Origin: DATKWS01 sp035529435
Lineage (GTDB): Bacteria; Krumholzibacteriota; Krumholzibacteriia; Krumholzibacteriales; Krumholzibacteriaceae
Assembly (NCBI GenBank): GCA_035529435.1
Contig: DATKWS010000005.1
Coordinates: forward strand, 1-7,835
Direction of reading: 5' to 3'
DNA length: 7,835 nucleotides
Positions within the stretch are counted from its first letter, which is position 1. Each line of letters opens with the position of its first letter. The position numbers were made by a program, and so were the translations under genes. Of this stretch, positions 1 through 6,273 are shown one piece after another. Under the pieces are notes generated by a model that worked only from the letters and a program-made list of their open reading frames with translations, did not search any database and was not told the origin of the DNA.

Positions 1-2013
1 ATCGAGATCAACGGCGTCCTCTGCGGCTACGCGGAATTCGACATAGCGCCGATTGAAAAGGACGGCCGGGAGCTGATCCTTCTGAAGGAGAAGATGTTCG
101 CCATGCTCACCGCGCTCGGCATGGCATTCAACACCGAGGTCAAGCTGACCTATCATGTCGATCCCGCGACGGGCCGGTTCACGTATCATGAAAGCGATGT
201 CAAGCAGGGCGAGATAGAACTGGACTCCGCCGTCTTCGTAGAGGGGGACACGATCCGTGTCACCTCGTCGGATGGCGGCGAGAAGCTCGTCCCGATCGCC
301 CCCGGGGTGGTGCTCGAAAATACGCTCTTCTTTCCGCATCTCGTCAGTGATTTCGTGGATGCCGCCCTCGAGGAGAAGACATACGACATCTTCGAGGTGC
401 GGGATGCCGTGGTGCAGAAGACGACCTATACCAAGGCCGGCACCGAGGAGTTGAAGCTCGCCGGAAACACCTACAACGCGATCATCCTCGACGAGATGAA
501 TCTCTCGACGGACCTCAAGATAAAATGGTGGATCGACGCCGAGACCGGCCGCATGCTCAAGGTGATTCCGATCGGCAACAGGCTGGTCTATCTCGCCAAG
601 CCGTCTATCGTGAAAAAGATCAAGAATGCGAATATCGATGAATTGATAATGAGCAGGACCAACGTCACGATCGCCGACATAGCGGCGATTTCCTACATGA
701 AGGTCAGGGCCGTCATCGAACCGGTCGGGTTGCAGGTGACGCCTGAAAATCTCAATGTTCCCGGGCAGGCGTTCGCGGGGACGGTGAAGGACAACCTGAT
801 CGAGGGTGTTTTCGAGATCGAGCATCCGCGTTACGGCGGTACCGGCGCGCCCCCGTTTCCCCCCGATTTCAGCAAAGACGAATCGCTCAGGGAGTTCCTC
901 GAGCCGGGGGAACTGATCGAATCGGACGATCCGGTCCTCGTCGAGAAGGCCCGCGAAATTACGGAAGGATCGAAGGACTCATGGGAGGCGGCGGTCCGCC
1001 TCAGCGAATGGGTCGCCGAAAATATCAGTTACGCGATACCCGGGGGCGGTGCGGCCCGCAGGACGTACGATATGCGGGCGGGGGAGTGCGGCGCCCACTC
1101 GCTCCTCCTCGCGGCGTTCTGCCGCGCGGTGGGTATACCGGCGCGCGTCATCTGGGGTTGCATGTACACGCCCAATGCCGGCGGGAGTTTCGGCCAGCAC
1201 GGCTGGAGCGAAATCTACATGGGGGAGACGGGGTGGATACCGGTCGATGCGACGGCCGCCGAGACGGATTTCGTCGATTCCGGCCACATACGGATCGGCG
1301 TGATGCAATCGATGACGATATCATTCAATCCTCACGAGATGGAGATCCTCGATTACCGCACCGGCACCGGTGAAACATCCGCCGACTCCACCGCGGCACT
1401 CGGGAAGTACGAAAAATACATGGGTGAATACAAAAATGTCGCACAGCCCGAGGGCTCCGGATTGAATATCGTCGTGCGGGACCGGGCCCTCGCCCTCGAT
1501 ATCCCGAACAAGATGGTCCTGGCCCTCAAGGATCCCGACGAGGAGGGGAGATGGTACTGCACCCTATCGCCCCGGCTGTTCCTCACGTTCATCGAGAACG
1601 ACGCCGGTGAGGTCGACATCATGAAGGTGCACGAGATCATCGTCATGCCGAAGAAGGCCGATCCATCGACGACAAGCGGGGAAACTCCGCAGGAGACCGG
1701 TGAGACCGCCGCGGAGCCGGCAAAGGAGCAGACCGCCACGGAGACCACCGGGGGCGTTCCCGAGAAATTCAGGCCCTATCTCGGAACGTACCACCTTGCC
1801 GCCCTCGGAGCCGATTTCACCGTGAGCTACCTTGACGGCGGGCTCGCCGTGTACGATCCGCTCGAGAAGGCGACGATCAAGCTCCAGCCCCCCGGCGAGG
1901 ACGGCTGGCGGATGGACGAATTCAACAAGAACAGACTGATCTTCGAGATCGATGACGAGGGGAATGTAACGGGCCTCAAGGTCGATTCGATCAGCACGCT
2001 GAGGCGTAAATAG
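1..2013 (+). CDS. Transglutaminase-like domain protein, 5' partial
   Basis: The frame is open from the first base, so the gene starts upstream and the first in-window ATG at 94 is probably internal. Counting from base 1, 670 residues are visible. Residues 1 to about 320 are beta-rich with an NGVLCGYAEF stretch and a WWIDAETGRMLK strand, as in the N-terminal module of many secreted bacterial transglutaminase-like proteins. The transglutaminase core spans about 328-425 and shows the full papain-like triad: Cys363 in GECGAHS, His400 in GQHGWSEIY and Asp416 in PVDAT. Two similar C-terminal domains follow (about 469-550 and 586-670), joined by a Thr/Glu-rich linker; both begin with Y-x-G-x-Y and resemble DUF3471-type domains. 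The family includes proteases and cross-linking enzymes; the substrate cannot be told here. Any signal peptide would lie outside the window. No clear terminator follows; the next gene has its own promoter. Confidence 0.88.
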   Translation: MEINGVLCGYAEFDIAPIEKDGRELILLKEKMFAMLTALGMAFNTEVKLTYHVDPATGRFTYHESDVKQGEIELDSAVFVEGDTIRVTSSDGGEKLVPIAPGVVLENTLFFPHLVSDFVDAALEEKTYDIFEVRDAVVQKTTYTKAGTEELKLAGNTYNAIILDEMNLSTDLKIKWWIDAETGRMLKVIPIGNRLVYLAKPSIVKKIKNANIDELIMSRTNVTIADIAAISYMKVRAVIEPVGLQVTPENLNVPGQAFAGTVKDNLIEGVFEIEHPRYGGTGAPPFPPDFSKDESLREFLEPGELIESDDPVLVEKAREITEGSKDSWEAAVRLSEWVAENISYAIPGGGAARRTYDMRAGECGAHSLLLAAFCRAVGIPARVIWGCMYTPNAGGSFGQHGWSEIYMGETGWIPVDATAAETDFVDSGHIRIGVMQSMTISFNPHEMEILDYRTGTGETSADSTAALGKYEKYMGEYKNVAQPEGSGLNIVVRDRALALDIPNKMVLALKDPDEEGRWYCTLSPRLFLTFIENDAGEVDIMKVHEIIVMPKKADPSTTSGETPQETGETAAEPAKEQTATETTGGVPEKFRPYLGTYHLAALGADFTVSYLDGGLAVYDPLEKATIKLQPPGEDGWRMDEFNKNRLIFEIDDEGNVTGLKVDSISTLRRK

Positions 2014-2046
2014 CGCGATAAAATGTGATATTCGGCCACAGGTGTA

Positions 2047-2075
2047 TTGACAGGGATACCGTGCGATGTTATTAT
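2047..2075 (+). promoter_or_regulatory. Sigma70-type promoter for the regulator gene
   Basis: A perfect -35 box TTGACA (2047-2052) is separated by exactly 17 bases from TATTAT (2070-2075), which matches the -10 consensus at five of six positions. Transcription would start near 2082, giving a leader of roughly 68 bases before the GTG at 2150. The region is AT-rich compared with the coding DNA on both sides. This is the strongest promoter match in the window. Confidence 0.75.
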
Positions 2076-2091
2076 TCAATAGATTCTGAAT
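2074..2091. repeat. Inverted repeat over the predicted start site, possible operator
   Basis: ATTCA (2074-2078) and TGAAT (2087-2091) form an inverted repeat with an 8-base spacer. It overlaps the end of the -10 box and the predicted transcription start. MarR-type dimers typically bind palindromes in this position, so autoregulation by the product of the gene at 2150 is plausible. The arms are short and AT-rich, so chance occurrence is possible. Confidence 0.35.
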
Positions 2092-2135
2092 GTAATGAAA
2101 CTTTATTGTTTTAAATGGATCCCGCCCGCGTGTTT

Positions 2136-2140
2136 GGAGG
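2136..2140 (+). promoter_or_regulatory. Ribosome binding site deciding a GTG start
   Basis: GGAGG at 2136-2140 lies 9 bases before the GTG at 2150. A nearer ATG at 2142 is in another frame and stops after twelve codons, so GTG 2150 is the start. Confidence 0.75.
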
Positions 2141-2149
2141 AATGAAACC

Positions 2150-2650
2150 GTGCTGCCCGAGGGGTACGAGCAATTCATAGAGAGCTGGGGATCGATGGGC
2201 GTCCTATGGGGCATCAACCGCTCGATGGCGCGTATCCACGCCTTCATTCTCCTGTCCGACGAGCCGATCGATCTCGACACGGTGGCGACGGAACTCAGCA
2301 TCAGCCGCGGCAACGCCAGCATGTCACTCAAGGAGCTGCGGAACTGGGGAATCATCAAGCGCGTGCACCTGTCAGGGGACCGGCGCGATTTCTATGTCAC
2401 GGAGCCCGACGTGTGGAACATGCTCTTCAAAATCGGGATCGAGCGGAAAAAACGGGAGTTCGATCCGGCCCTCGGCGCCCTGCGGCACCTCCTGTCGGAG
2501 ACGGACGCCGATACGAACCGCGAGGTTCACGGGCGGTTGACCGAGCTCCAGAGAACCCTTGCGGCGATGGACCGGATAATGGACAAATTTCTGAAGAATG
2601 AAAAGATCAGCAAGGCGATGCTCGAGTTTCTCGGCAGCAAAAAGATGTAG
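2150..2650 (+). CDS. GbsR/MarR-family transcriptional regulator
   Basis: A 166-residue protein with a GTG start chosen from the Shine-Dalgarno sequence. It matches the COG1510 (GbsR-like) branch of the MarR winged-helix proteins: an opening GYEQFIESWGSMGVLWGINRS segment with the conserved GxLWGINR pattern, then a helix-turn-helix at about residues 40-66 with SISRGNASMSLKEL as recognition helix, a GIIKRVHLSGDRRDFY wing at about 69-84, and a charged helical C-terminal half that probably dimerises. Length is normal for the family. In Bacillus subtilis GbsR is a repressor of glycine betaine synthesis genes, but family members elsewhere are mostly uncharacterised and nothing here points to choline. 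It is followed after 78 bases by a polyprenyl synthase gene, which is the likely co-transcribed target. The ligand is unknown. Confidence 0.88.
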   Translation: MLPEGYEQFIESWGSMGVLWGINRSMARIHAFILLSDEPIDLDTVATELSISRGNASMSLKELRNWGIIKRVHLSGDRRDFYVTEPDVWNMLFKIGIERKKREFDPALGALRHLLSETDADTNREVHGRLTELQRTLAAMDRIMDKFLKNEKISKAMLEFLGSKKM

Positions 2651-2665
2651 GAAATTCTTCGGGAA

Positions 2666-2679
2666 GAGGAACGGTCCTC
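2666..2679 (+). other. Small hairpin between regulator and synthase genes
   Basis: GAGGA (2666-2670) and TCCTC (2675-2679) can form a 5-bp stem with a 4-base loop. No T-run follows, so it is not a convincing terminator. It may be a processing or mRNA-stability element, or chance. Its weakness agrees with read-through into the synthase gene. Confidence 0.25.
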
Positions 2680-2714
2680 AATCCCGTCGTGATCGCGGCG
2701 CCTCCCCCTGCGGT

Positions 2715-2720
2715 GGAGGG
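2715..2720 (+). promoter_or_regulatory. Ribosome binding site deciding the ATG at 2729
   Basis: GGAGGG at 2715-2720 is only 2 bases from the ATG at 2723 but 8 bases from the in-frame ATG at 2729, so the latter is the better start. The site can be masked by a local hairpin: CCCCT (2705-2709) pairs with AGGGG (2717-2721) around a 7-base loop. This could lower translation of the synthase relative to the regulator. Confidence 0.6.
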
Positions 2721-2728
2721 GAATGACG

Positions 2729-3706
2729 ATGATCGAAGAAATCACGGCACCGATCGAAACGGAACTGAGGGATGTCGAGGATGAGATCCGGACGCTCGTC
2801 ACCTCGGATATCCCGATCATCAATGATATCGTCGGGCACGTGGCGCTGCACCGGGGCAAACGCCTGCGCCCGATGCTGGTGCTCCTCTCGAGCGGCATGA
2901 CGGGGGGGATCACCGACATCTCGATCAAGACGTCCGCTATGGTCGAGCTCCTCCACAGCGCCACGCTGATCCACGACGACGTGATCGATGTGTCGGATCT
3001 CCGGCGCGGCGCACCGTCGGTGAACGTGGTCTGGGGCAACAAGGCCTCCATCCTGGTCGGCGATCTCTTCTTCTCCCGTGTCCTGTACCGCCTGGCGCAC
3101 ATCGAAAACCCGGAAGTGACCAACATCATGTCGATGGCGATCAAGTGGATCTGCGAGGGCGAGCTGATCCAGCTGCAGAACGGACATGCCGGCGGGCCGC
3201 CGGGGGAACGATCGTATTTCGATCTCATAACGAAAAAGACCGCAGCCCTCCTCGCCGTCGCCTGCGAGCTGGGTGTTCTCTCGTCCTCATCGAACAACGG
3301 CGGAAGGGACCGTGCGGCGTTCAGAAGCTTCGGCCGGGACCTCGGGATCGCGTTTCAGATCAAGGATGACGTGATGGATATCGTCGGAACGTCCGACTGT
3401 ATGGGAAAACCCGCCTCGCAGGATCTCCTCGAGCACACATGGACGCTGCCGCTTCTCTACGGGCTCGAGCATTCCAACAACGGCAACGGGGATGATGTCC
3501 GCGCCATACTGGAAAGAGGGATCGAGAGCGAGGATCTCGAAACGATCCGCCGGTTCGTCAGGGAATCCGGCGGGATCGAGTATGCCGAACGGAAAGCGAG
3601 AGAATACACCGACCGGGCCCTTGCATGTCTCGGCGATTACGAGGATACGGTGTACAAGCGGGCCCTCGTGAAGCTGGCCGGATTCGTGGTAGATCGCGTT
3701 TTTTGA
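2729..3706 (+). CDS. Polyprenyl (long-chain isoprenyl) diphosphate synthase
   Basis: A 325-residue protein, normal length for the IspB/HepT-type trans-prenyltransferases that condense isopentenyl diphosphate onto an allylic diphosphate in the cytosol to make quinone side chains or similar C30-C50 products. Visible motifs: GKRLRP (43-48); first Asp-rich motif DDVID with D83, D84, D87, followed by DLRRG; EGELIQLQNG; KKTAALLAVACELG; and second Asp-rich motif GIAFQIKDDVMD with D213, D214, D217. The residue five before the first motif is Ala78, not a bulky aromatic residue, which fits a long-chain product. Odd point: the usual GKxxGxDLxEGKxTLP segment reads GKPASQDLLEHTWTLP (226-241), so Gly230, Gly236 and Lys237 are replaced by Ser, His and Thr. 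The enzyme is probably still active, but altered diphosphate binding or specificity is possible. It lies 78 bases after the regulator and is probably in its operon. Confidence 0.9.
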   Translation: MIEEITAPIETELRDVEDEIRTLVTSDIPIINDIVGHVALHRGKRLRPMLVLLSSGMTGGITDISIKTSAMVELLHSATLIHDDVIDVSDLRRGAPSVNVVWGNKASILVGDLFFSRVLYRLAHIENPEVTNIMSMAIKWICEGELIQLQNGHAGGPPGERSYFDLITKKTAALLAVACELGVLSSSSNNGGRDRAAFRSFGRDLGIAFQIKDDVMDIVGTSDCMGKPASQDLLEHTWTLPLLYGLEHSNNGNGDDVRAILERGIESEDLETIRRFVRESGGIEYAERKAREYTDRALACLGDYEDTVYKRALVKLAGFVVDRVF

Positions 3707-3709
3707 TTT

Positions 3710-3733
3710 GTTCCGGCCGGCGCCCGCCCGAAC
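3710..3733 (+). terminator. GC-rich imperfect palindrome after the synthase gene
   Basis: Bases 3710-3733 run from GTTC to GAAC and match as an inverted repeat at 10 of 12 paired positions, so a very stable stem could form just after the stop codon. No T-run follows; a short T6 run (3699-3704) lies before it. It may act as a Rho-assisted terminator or an mRNA 3'-end protector. Confidence 0.35.
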
Positions 3734-3834
3734 CGCCTGTTCCGTGATTTCATGATACGCCCCCTTTATTCAAAATGCCGATCGGATGCTGAATCCGTAC
3801 TGCAATGCTTGAATTACCATATTTTACGAAAAAA

Positions 3835-3864
3835 TTGGCAAGAGGTTCCGCAATTGTACATAAT
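3835..3864 (+). promoter_or_regulatory. Candidate upstream promoter of the sulfatase-like gene
   Basis: TTGGCA (3835-3840) and CATAAT (3859-3864) are separated by 18 bases; each matches its sigma70 consensus at five of six positions. A transcript would start near 3871 and carry about 190 bases of leader. Within that leader, CCGGT (3868-3872) can pair with ACCGG (3882-3886), or CACCG (3881-3885) with CGGTG (3894-3898); these stems exclude each other. Confidence 0.4.
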
Positions 3865-3914
3865 CAGCCGGTCCGGAGCACACCGGCGCGCAACGGTGCG
3901 AATGATATTTGTGA

Positions 3915-3943
3915 TTGAAGCCGAACTTCATATATGATATAAG
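3915..3943 (+). promoter_or_regulatory. Candidate proximal promoter with extended -10
   Basis: TTGAAG (3915-3920) is followed after 17 bases by TATAAG (3938-3943), preceded by TGA, which gives an extended -10 pattern (TGnTATAAG). Transcription would start near 3950, giving a leader of about 111 bases. The -35 is a modest four-of-six match and overlaps TGAAG/CTTCA (3916-3920/3926-3930), a short inverted repeat. Confidence 0.45.
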
Positions 3944-3953
3944 TTTATATGAA
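3927..3953. repeat. Perfect 8-bp inverted repeat around the proximal promoter
   Basis: TTCATATA (3927-3934) and TATATGAA (3946-3953) are exact inverted copies separated by 11 bases. They straddle the candidate -10 box at 3938-3943 and the predicted start near 3950, an ideal place for a dimeric repressor. The arms are AT-only apart from one base each, so chance is not excluded. Confidence 0.45.
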
Positions 3954-3967
3954 TACGGATACTGCGG

Positions 3968-4009
3968 GCCGGGTTGTTCCCCGGCGCTCGCACAACCGGC
4001 GCCGCGGGG
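3968..4009 (+). other. Alternative GC-rich stem-loops in the leader
   Basis: Two mutually exclusive stems can form. In the first, 3968-3977 pairs with 3992-4000: nine pairs with one bulged G. In the second, CCCCGGCGC (3979-3987) pairs with GCGCC (3999-4003) and GGGG (4006-4009), leaving a 2-base bulge. A further stem, CCCGG (4021-4025) with CCGGG (4036-4040), lies just before the start codon. This could be a regulatory leader, but GC-rich DNA folds readily and no ligand class was recognised. Confidence 0.35.
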
Positions 4010-4060
4010 ATCACATGTCTCCCGGGCGGCCTGTTCCGGGTGGAAGTAGAGACGGTGGCG

Positions 4061-5995
4061 ATGTCTACGGAAATGTCTGCGGAAAAGACCGGCATGGTCC
4101 GTGCCTGGACGATCCAGGCCGCCCTGATGGTGCTCGCGATCTATTTTTATGTTTTCATGGAATGGTTGTTCTTCGTCACCAAGCCGTCATTCATGTCGGT
4201 TCTCAGCGCCTTCGATGCCATCAGGATACTCCTGGCATCACCGGCGCCGCCCCTCCTGTGCGGAATCATCGTTACGGCCCTCTTCGGGATTCCCGCCGTT
4301 CTCGTACGGAACCGCTTATTCGGGGCGTTCTGCTCGGCGGCGGTGCGGCTCGTTACGTCGGTCGTATTGGCCGTGGCGTTGTTTCTCCTCGTCGACAACT
4401 TCACCTATACCGTTTTCGGTTTCGGCGTGCGGACGACGGAGGGGATTGCCCTGGCGCTGTACGTTGTACTCGCGGCGGTTCTCGTTTTTTTCTCCTTCCG
4501 GTTCCTGTCGAGACTGCAACGCGTGCTCCTCCGGGCAAAGAGGCGGCGCATTCCCGTAATCATCGCGGTGATCGCGGTGGCCGCGTCCGGCATTGCGGCC
4601 GTGAGCTCGTCCCGCTCCGGCGGACCGGGCGACGCCGGCGGGGGCACGGATGAGGCATCCCACGGAAATCAGCCGAACATATTTCTGATCTCGAGCGACG
4701 CGCTGATGGCCGGGCACATGTCGATCTACGGGTATCACAGGGCCACGACTCCCTTTCTCGACTCGATGGCCGGCAGGGCCCTCGTGTGCGAGAACTGTTT
4801 CCCGAACGCGGGCACGTCCGGTGCCTCGATCGCCTCGGTGCTCACCGGCAAGCTCCCCACACAGACGAAGCTGATCTATCCCCCGGAGATCCTCAAGGGG
4901 AGGGATGCGTATCAGCACCTCCCGGGAGTATTGCGCAATTACGGTTACCGGAATATCGACATCAGCATTCGCTATCATGCGGACCCGGAGGATCTCAACC
5001 TGCGCAATTCGTTCCATTGGGCTAACTTCAGGGAAATCGCGGACGCTGGTGGATCCGTCGGCGTCGTCTTGTTTCTCGGCCAGGAGCCGTCATATTTTCT
5101 CCGCACCATGGGCGATCGTGTCATGGATCGCTTCATGCACGTGATCGGACGGAAGAGTATGGAGGATCCGCTCGGCGAGGTCGTCAGGCCCCTCAAGAAG
5201 AGGTACGGCAGGGACGCCGAGCGTATCAGGAACTTCTTCGAACAGGTGCGTGGAGCCTCATCGCCGCTTTTCGTGCATATGCACCTGCTGGGAACCCACG
5301 GACCGGTCTTCGAGCCTAATCGCGGGCTGTTCTCGAGGGGAAGGAAGCAACAGGAACATTGGGAGACGGATTTCTACGATGATGCGATCCTCACCTTCGA
5401 CGACCACCTCAAAAGGATCGTGCAGGGGCTCGAGAAGATGAACCTGCTGCGGGAATCCGTGATCGTGATCTTTTCGGACCACGGCCAGAATTTCACCGTG
5501 AACGACCGGCTTCCCCTGATTTTCATATTCCCGGGCGGCCGGCACAACGGGCGCATCAAAGCGAACGTGCAGAATCTCGATATCGCCGCGACCATTCTGG
5601 ATTACATGGACATTGCGCAACCCGCTTGGATGGGGGGACTGTCGCTGATTTCGTCCGAGATCGAGCCGCGCAGGCTCATCTTCACGACCGATCCGAAGCA
5701 CAGGATCGTTCCCGACAGGATAAAGGGACAGCGGGTGGCGGACAGGGGCAAGGCGGTGCCGCCGTTTTATTCCCTCAAGGCAATGGGTGTTCATTGCTGT
5801 CAGAGGTATTACGAGCTGGAACTCGCGAGCGGCGTTCTCACCGTGTCGAATACTGCGGGACACACGGCGCCCTGCGATGAAAGCAGCCTGCCCGATCCGC
5901 TGGAGGCCGGACGGCTGATCATCGAGCACCTCGAGGAAAACGGCTACGATACATCCGCGATCAAAACACCCCTGACGGTGCGCGTGACGCACTAG
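4061..5995 (+). CDS. Membrane sulfatase-like / alkaline phosphatase superfamily enzyme
   Basis: With the ATG at 4061 the protein has 644 residues. About five hydrophobic segments come first (roughly 16-40, 63-83, 91-114, 128-146, 164-185), then a Gly/Asp-rich linker and a catalytic domain from about 210. This layout recalls LtaS and phosphoethanolamine transferases, in which the catalytic domain faces outside. Visible motifs: NIFLISSDAL with Asp213 as metal ligand; the nucleophile region NAGTSGASIASVLTG with Thr252 or Ser253 in place of the sulfatase Cys; HMHLLGTHGP with His406, His408 and His413; and FSDHG with Asp473 and His474. Only nine residues separate SDHG from PLIF, so the His/Lys-containing loop of typical sulfatases is missing. 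Hydrolysis or transfer of a phospho- or sulfo-group on an envelope polymer is inferred; the substrate is unknown. The start is uncertain: no strong ribosome binding site is seen, ATG 4073 and ATG 4094 (GGAAAAG 6 bases before) are alternatives, and the frame extends to TTG 3974. Confidence 0.85.
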   Translation: MSTEMSAEKTGMVRAWTIQAALMVLAIYFYVFMEWLFFVTKPSFMSVLSAFDAIRILLASPAPPLLCGIIVTALFGIPAVLVRNRLFGAFCSAAVRLVTSVVLAVALFLLVDNFTYTVFGFGVRTTEGIALALYVVLAAVLVFFSFRFLSRLQRVLLRAKRRRIPVIIAVIAVAASGIAAVSSSRSGGPGDAGGGTDEASHGNQPNIFLISSDALMAGHMSIYGYHRATTPFLDSMAGRALVCENCFPNAGTSGASIASVLTGKLPTQTKLIYPPEILKGRDAYQHLPGVLRNYGYRNIDISIRYHADPEDLNLRNSFHWANFREIADAGGSVGVVLFLGQEPSYFLRTMGDRVMDRFMHVIGRKSMEDPLGEVVRPLKKRYGRDAERIRNFFEQVRGASSPLFVHMHLLGTHGPVFEPNRGLFSRGRKQQEHWETDFYDDAILTFDDHLKRIVQGLEKMNLLRESVIVIFSDHGQNFTVNDRLPLIFIFPGGRHNGRIKANVQNLDIAATILDYMDIAQPAWMGGLSLISSEIEPRRLIFTTDPKHRIVPDRIKGQRVADRGKAVPPFYSLKAMGVHCCQRYYELELASGVLTVSNTAGHTAPCDESSLPDPLEAGRLIIEHLEENGYDTSAIKTPLTVRVTH

Positions 5996-6012
5996 GGGGA
6001 TCCGCGCCGGGC

Positions 6013-6038
6013 ACGGCGGCCCTGGGGGATACCGCCGT
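6013..6038 (+). terminator. Strong hairpin after the sulfatase-like gene
   Basis: ACGGCGG (6013-6019) and CCGCCGT (6032-6038) form a perfect 7-bp stem with a 12-base loop, 17 bases after the stop codon. No T-run follows, so intrinsic termination is doubtful; Rho-dependent termination or 3'-end stabilisation is possible. The segment also has short direct repeats: CCTGGGGG at 6021 and 6039, and GCACGGC at 6011 and 6047. Confidence 0.4.
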
Positions 6039-6110
6039 CCTGGGGGGCACGGCCGCATGAATCCGGCGCCACGGTTACCGTTCGCTCATGCCGCACGTTC
6101 ACACCGCACA

Positions 6111-6122
6111 TTGCCCTGGCAA
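6111..6122. repeat. Palindrome TTGCC-CT-GGCAA at the -35 region
   Basis: TTGCC (6111-6115) and GGCAA (6118-6122) are perfect inverted copies with a 2-base spacer. They overlap the -35 side of the promoter at 6116-6145, so this could be an operator. The arms are short and no second copy was found in the window. Confidence 0.35.
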
Positions 6123-6145
6123 TTATGTCACTATTTTGTTAGAAT
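6116..6145 (+). promoter_or_regulatory. Extended -10 promoter for the small-protein/methyltransferase genes
   Basis: TAGAAT (6140-6145), five of six to the -10 consensus, is preceded by TGT, giving an extended -10. CTGGCA (6116-6121), 18 bases upstream, is a four-of-six -35. The predicted start is near 6152, leaving a leader of about 129 bases. The local AT-rich patch (6120-6150) stands out in GC-rich DNA. It gives the last two genes a promoter of their own, separate from the sulfatase-like gene. Confidence 0.5.
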
Positions 6146-6183
6146 GGAGATTGCGGATTATCCGGGCGCCCCCGCGGGATAGA

Positions 6184-6222
6184 CCCGGTTATCGGTTCGT
6201 GAGGCCCGGGGATACCGTTTTT
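6184..6222 (+). terminator. Attenuator-like stem with T-run in the leader
   Basis: CGGTTATC (6186-6193) pairs with GATACCG (6211-6217), seven pairs with one bulged T, directly followed by TTTTT (6218-6222). This has the form of an intrinsic terminator, about 35 bases downstream of the predicted start and before the gene at 6281. CCCGG (6184-6188) can instead pair with CCGGG (6206-6210), which would break the first stem. Transcription attenuation is possible, though the stem is modest and the T-run short. Confidence 0.35.
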
Positions 6223-6262
6223 CATCATGTGAACGTCCATTCTCGGACGGCGAGGCATCGCC

Positions 6263-6273
6263 GGGAGGGAGGA
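6263..6273 (+). promoter_or_regulatory. Strong ribosome binding site of the small-protein gene
   Basis: This purine tract contains GGAGG twice (6264-6268 and 6268-6272); the second copy lies 8 bases before the ATG at 6281. Its strength supports the short frame as a real, well-translated gene. Confidence 0.75.

Larger units (their letters stand above)
3707..4060 (+). other. 354-base intergenic region with promoters and structured leader
   Basis: No convincing gene lies here. A 61-codon frame (3752-3937) has no ribosome binding site and no recognisable sequence. From about 3765 to 3960 the DNA is clearly more AT-rich than its flanks, as expected of a promoter region; it holds two promoter candidates and a perfect 8-bp inverted repeat. 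From about 3965 to 4045 it becomes very GC-rich and can fold into several alternative stems. The in-frame TTG at 3974 would extend the downstream gene through this section, but the added residues look like neither a signal peptide nor a domain. Confidence 0.6.

Noticed and set aside
1564..2358. 264-codon minus-strand frame
   Set aside because: It lies antisense over the transglutaminase-like and regulator genes, spans the promoter region and shows no recognisable domain; long reverse frames are expected in GC-rich coding DNA.
2527..3297. 256-codon minus-strand frame
   Set aside because: It is antisense to the clearly recognised polyprenyl synthase, with Arg/Ser-rich composition typical of shadow frames.
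3752..3937. 61-codon frame in the intergenic region
   Set aside because: It has no ribosome binding site or recognisable sequence and runs through the candidate promoters.
3949..4653. 234-codon plus-strand frame starting at ATG 3949
   Set aside because: It overlaps the membrane segments of the sulfatase-like protein in another frame and is rich in Arg, Gly and Pro, with no domain and no ribosome binding site.
5258..6058. 266-codon minus-strand frame
   Set aside because: It is antisense to the catalytic domain of the sulfatase-like gene and has no family features.
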